Shown piece after piece: positions 61,756 to 64,000 of a stretch of DNA of 64,000 nt. Source of the stretch: Salarchaeum japonicum (lineage in GTDB: Archaea; Halobacteriota; Halobacteria; Halobacteriales; Halobacteriaceae); assembly GCF_020614395.1 (NCBI RefSeq), contig NZ_CP085324.1, positions 1 to 64,000 of the forward strand, given 5' to 3'. The position numbers and the translations under genes are program-made. The notes below the pieces were generated by a model that worked only from the letters and a program-made list of their open reading frames with translations, had not been told where the DNA came from and ran no database searches. The first letter of the stretch is position 1. Each line of letters begins with the position of its first letter.

Positions 61756-61893
61756 CTCCACGCGAAACGGGGAGGTCGCGTCAGAACGAGAGCGGCGTCG
61801 AGAGGCCCGGGAGGGTGCGTGGGACGGGACTGTGTGGCACATCCCATTCCCGACACCCCGAACCAACCCCTGTTTCGAGTGGAGCGGGCGCGG

Positions 61894-62571
61894 TCAGGGT
61901 GCGACGCCGACGGTGAGGAGCGTGCCGAGTCTGCGGTAGCGCTCGACCATCTCCTCGCGCGTGTCGAACTCCTCCGTCGGGAACGCAGCGGCGTCCGGAA
62001 TCTCGATTTCGCGGTCGGCGACGTTGTCCTGCTCCGCCACGACCAGTCCCGCCTCCCGGAAGTTCCGCCGGTAGTCCTCGCGACTCCACCGCGTCATCTC
62101 GACGCTGATGGAGTCCTGCCAGGCGTGCGAGTACGTGTTCTCCTCGTAGTAGTTCACCGCGCAGTAGAACGTCCCGCCCGGACGCAGCACCCGCCGCACC
62201 TCCGCCAGCGTCTCCAGGGGGTCGGCCGAGTAGTAGAACGCCTCCATCGAGAACACGTGGTCGACGCTGTCCGTCGCGAACGGCAGACTCCCGAAGTCGC
62301 CCACGACGTACCCGACGCGGTCGTCCTCGGTGTACGAGCGCGCGTTCCGCGCCATCTCCGGCGCGCCGTCCAGGCCGTACGCCCGCCCCACGTCGCGCTG
62401 GCGGAGCGCGCGGAGCGCGTACCCGCTCCCCGTCCCGAGGTCGAGCACCGTGTCGCCCGCCTCGACCGGCATCCGCGCGAGCACGTGCTTCGCCGTGTGC
62501 CAGTGTCGCTCCTCCATGCCCTTATCGCGGCCCGACGCCGCCCACTCGTCGAACTCCTCGCGAACGCTCAT
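61894..62571 (-). CDS. Class I SAM-dependent methyltransferase
   Basis: A 225-residue methyltransferase with motif I VLDLGTGSGYALRAL (about 42-56) and motif II/III patterns YGLDGAPEMARNA and VVGDFGSLPFATDSVDHVFSMEAFYY. The fold resembles UbiE/menaquinone or small-molecule methyltransferases; the substrate is unknown. The start at 62571 gives MSVREEFDEWAAS. It is convergent with the ThiP gene, leaving a 138-base gap without recognised features. Confidence 0.88.
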   Translation of the reverse strand: MSVREEFDEWAASGRDKGMEERHWHTAKHVLARMPVEAGDTVLDLGTGSGYALRALRQRDVGRAYGLDGAPEMARNARSYTEDDRVGYVVGDFGSLPFATDSVDHVFSMEAFYYSADPLETLAEVRRVLRPGGTFYCAVNYYEENTYSHAWQDSISVEMTRWSREDYRRNFREAGLVVAEQDNVADREIEIPDAAAFPTEEFDTREEMVERYRRLGTLLTVGVAP

Positions 62572-62610
62572 ACCAAGGGAAGGAGGAGTGGACAAGTATC
62601 GGTTGTGGTG

Positions 62611-62643
62611 TCGGAGAGCACGAACAGCGAGAGTGCTCTCCGA
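62611..62643. repeat. Inverted repeat between the methyltransferase and DUF2391-like genes
   Basis: Perfect 11-base arms (62611-62621 and 62633-62643, core CGGAGAGCAC / GTGCTCTCCG) surround an 11-base loop. It lies 40 bases upstream of the methyltransferase start on the minus strand. It could be an operator or an RNA hairpin. Confidence 0.45.
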
Positions 62644-62766
62644 ATAAGCGAGCGGGGAACGGAGTGACCCGCGAACAGGATAACTCGAACAGCGTGAGAG
62701 TCCGCCGAACGAGCGAGCGCCGCTGGGCGTCGAAAGTGCCTTTTGGGTGGTGGTTCTGTGGCTGGT

Positions 62767-63204
62767 ATGGTCGGGCGAGGGAAGCGGTACGCGTTGGCTG
62801 ACACGGCCCAGCAGGTGGTGGGCGGGTTCCTGTTGGCGGGGCCGTTCGTGGTGACGGAGGAGGTGTGGGTGCTCGCGGGAGGGATGCGGTGGTATCACGT
62901 GCTCGTGACGGTGCTCATCGTGTCGGGTATCGGGTACGGCGCGCTGTACAAGGCGGACGACGACCGCGACCCGGACAGGGAGGCGGAGGTCGGTGGGGTG
63001 CCGGTGCGGTTCCTCAGCCTCCTGCTCGTCGCGTTCGGGTCGGTGTTGGTGTTGGCGTTCGCGTTCGGCGCGCCCTCGACGTTCGCGGAGGCGGCGGGCG
63101 TGGCGGCGGAGCCAGTGGCGCTCGCGGCGCTCACGTTGAAGGCGACGTGCGTCGGCGCTATCTTCTCCGTGGTCGGCGCGGCCACCGCCGACTCCGTCTT
63201 TTAA
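62767..63204 (+). CDS. Small haloarchaeal membrane protein (DUF2391-like)
   Basis: A 145-residue protein with about four helices; segments GGFLLAGPFVVTEEVW, WYHVLVTVLIVSGIGYGALY and GAIFSVVGAATADSVF suggest the DUF2391 group, integral membrane proteins of unknown role. The central polar loop (KADDDRDPDREAEVGG) is cytoplasmic. The ATG at 62767 is preferred over an upstream TTG. It stands alone between intergenic regions of 195 and 132 bases. Confidence 0.72.
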   Translation: MVGRGKRYALADTAQQVVGGFLLAGPFVVTEEVWVLAGGMRWYHVLVTVLIVSGIGYGALYKADDDRDPDREAEVGGVPVRFLSLLLVAFGSVLVLAFAFGAPSTFAEAAGVAAEPVALAALTLKATCVGAIFSVVGAATADSVF

Positions 63205-63336
63205 ACCACCCTGATTTTTCGGTTTTCGGCGACGTAAACTCCACACGCACGTACGGCCCGATATCAGCGGCCACAACGTTCAAGAGTGGTAAATCGGCGA
63301 GAAGGCCTTTCCGTGTGAGTGGCGTCCAACTGACAA

Positions 63337-64000
63337 ATGACTCACCGAAGTGGGCGAGCCGCCGTACTCGCCCTCGCCGCGATGCTCGTCGTCGCCCCCA
63401 TCGCGACGAGCATCGCCGCGCAGAGCGCGGCCGCGGCGACCGGCGACACCGACCCGGTCGTGAAGTTCGCGTACGTCGATAGCAGTTCGGGGAACGTTAC
63501 GCTCGCGACGGCGTCCGGCGACACGATAGACATGGGCGTGAGCGCGGAAATCGTCGGTCGCGCCGCGAACCTCGACGACGACTACTACGTCGAGGTTCCG
63601 TACGTCAACGAGAACAACGAACTCCGCGCCATCGACCGCACCGGCGAGGACGTGTTGCTCGCCGACCAGGCGAAGAAGTCGAAGACCAAGGTCGCCGTCG
63701 GTGACTTCGACGGCGACGGCACGAACTCCGTCTACTACGCGAGGGAGACGTCCACGAGCGGCGGGGACTTCCTGATGCGCGTGAACTATTCGAGCGCCGG
63801 GTCGCCCCAGTTCGTCACCGACGACTTCGAAGTCGAGGCCGCGGTGGGCGTCGGGAACTTCTCGGCCGACGCGGGCGACGAACTCGCGTTGGTCGGGCAG
63901 GCGTCCGGCCAGGTGATGGTGTGGGACGGCTCCAGTTCGACCCGCCTGAGCGATAAGAACCCCTCGAACCCCGGCGCAATCGGCGCACCCCGAGACTTCG
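63337..64000 (+). CDS. Secreted FG-GAP-like protein, partial (cut by window end)
   Basis: 221 codons with no stop before the window edge. It begins MTHRSGRAAVLALAAMLVVA, a signal peptide cleaved after about residue 31 (AAQSAAAA), and continues as a beta-rich extracellular domain. VAVGDFDGDGTNSVYYARE (about 122-140) and VGVGNFSADAGDELALVG are FG-GAP/calcium-binding repeat units of integrin-like propellers, with the DFDGDG loop typical for calcium. The complete protein must extend beyond 64000, so total size and C-terminal anchoring are unknown. Confidence 0.8.
   Translation, partial: MTHRSGRAAVLALAAMLVVAPIATSIAAQSAAAATGDTDPVVKFAYVDSSSGNVTLATASGDTIDMGVSAEIVGRAANLDDDYYVEVPYVNENNELRAIDRTGEDVLLADQAKKSKTKVAVGDFDGDGTNSVYYARETSTSGGDFLMRVNYSSAGSPQFVTDDFEVEAAVGVGNFSADAGDELALVGQASGQVMVWDGSSSTRLSDKNPSNPGAIGAPRDF

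Noticed and set aside
59890-61866. A 658-codon frame antisense to the thiB/thiP region
   Set aside because: It is the reverse reading of a permease with clear membrane helices and EAA loops; its own composition (Arg/Glu/His-rich) has no fold.

Overview
The window is a 64 kb piece of haloarchaeal (class Halobacteria) chromosome. The evidence is a very high GC content with G/C-ended codons, strongly acidic proteins, TATA-box promoters placed 24-36 bases upstream of apparently leaderless start codons, and a typically archaeal gene set: TBP, Orc1/Cdc6, RFC and PCNA, PriL, RadA, Hjc, Nmd3, archaeal AlaRS, a SAMP2-type ubiquitin-like protein, a double TatC fusion and a PGF-CTERM protein. Genes are densely packed on both strands, often with 4-17 base overlaps. 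I see no rRNA, tRNA, CRISPR array, insertion sequence, integrase or prophage, so this looks like core chromosome rather than an accessory island.

Layout. 0-6.3 kb: clamp-loader subunit RfcB, a thyA-folA pair, a DrrA/DrrB-like ABC exporter, a membrane protein and a tRNA G10 methyltransferase. 6.3-14.6 kb: tbp, hisG, a nucleoside/SAH deaminase and adenosylhomocysteinase flanking an acidic secreted protein, a Tat-exported PGF-CTERM metallopeptidase, an FNT channel and Hjc. 14.6-24.9 kb: small membrane and zinc proteins, primase large subunit, archaetidylserine decarboxylase, PCNA, a SOUL protein, RlmE-TRAM, a ribbon-helix-helix/queuosine-precursor-transporter pair and divergent tatC genes. 25-33.7 kb: HhH-MutS ATPase, Orc1/Cdc6, RpiA, a 55-residue histone-fold protein, a GIY-YIG protein, a phosphohexomutase, SAMP2, a bactofilin-like membrane protein and RfcA.

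33.7-45.5 kb: conserved haloarchaeal proteins, TspO, a glutathionyl-hydroquinone-reductase-like protein, AlaRS, an HD hydrolase, a class I amidotransferase, DCC and cupin proteins, a ferredoxin, a PHP nuclease and several small haloarchaeal families. 45.5-53.8 kb: an XPD-like Fe-S helicase, a wyosine-type tRNA enzyme and Nmd3, RadA, SufU/SufS, a DUF424 and a TPR protein. 53.8-64 kb: ThpR, rubrerythrin, two divergent rhodaneses, an AI-2E-type permease, a thiamine-type ABC transporter (binding protein and permease only), a methyltransferase, and the start of a secreted FG-GAP-like protein cut by the window edge.

Functionally the window is rich in replication and repair factors (two RFC small-type subunits, PCNA, PriL, Orc, Hjc, RadA, MutS-like, XPD-like), translation/RNA modification, sulfur chemistry (SufS/SufU, rhodaneses, SAMP2) and envelope export (TatC pair, PGF-CTERM substrate, archaetidylserine decarboxylase). 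The most unusual structural feature is a diverged second copy of the last 15 codons of rfcA just beyond its stop codon, with only synonymous differences. Four small genes or candidates that are easy to miss were read directly from the sequence: a 57-residue RHH protein, a 55-residue histone-fold protein, a 53-residue zinc-ribbon protein and a 27-residue membrane microprotein.
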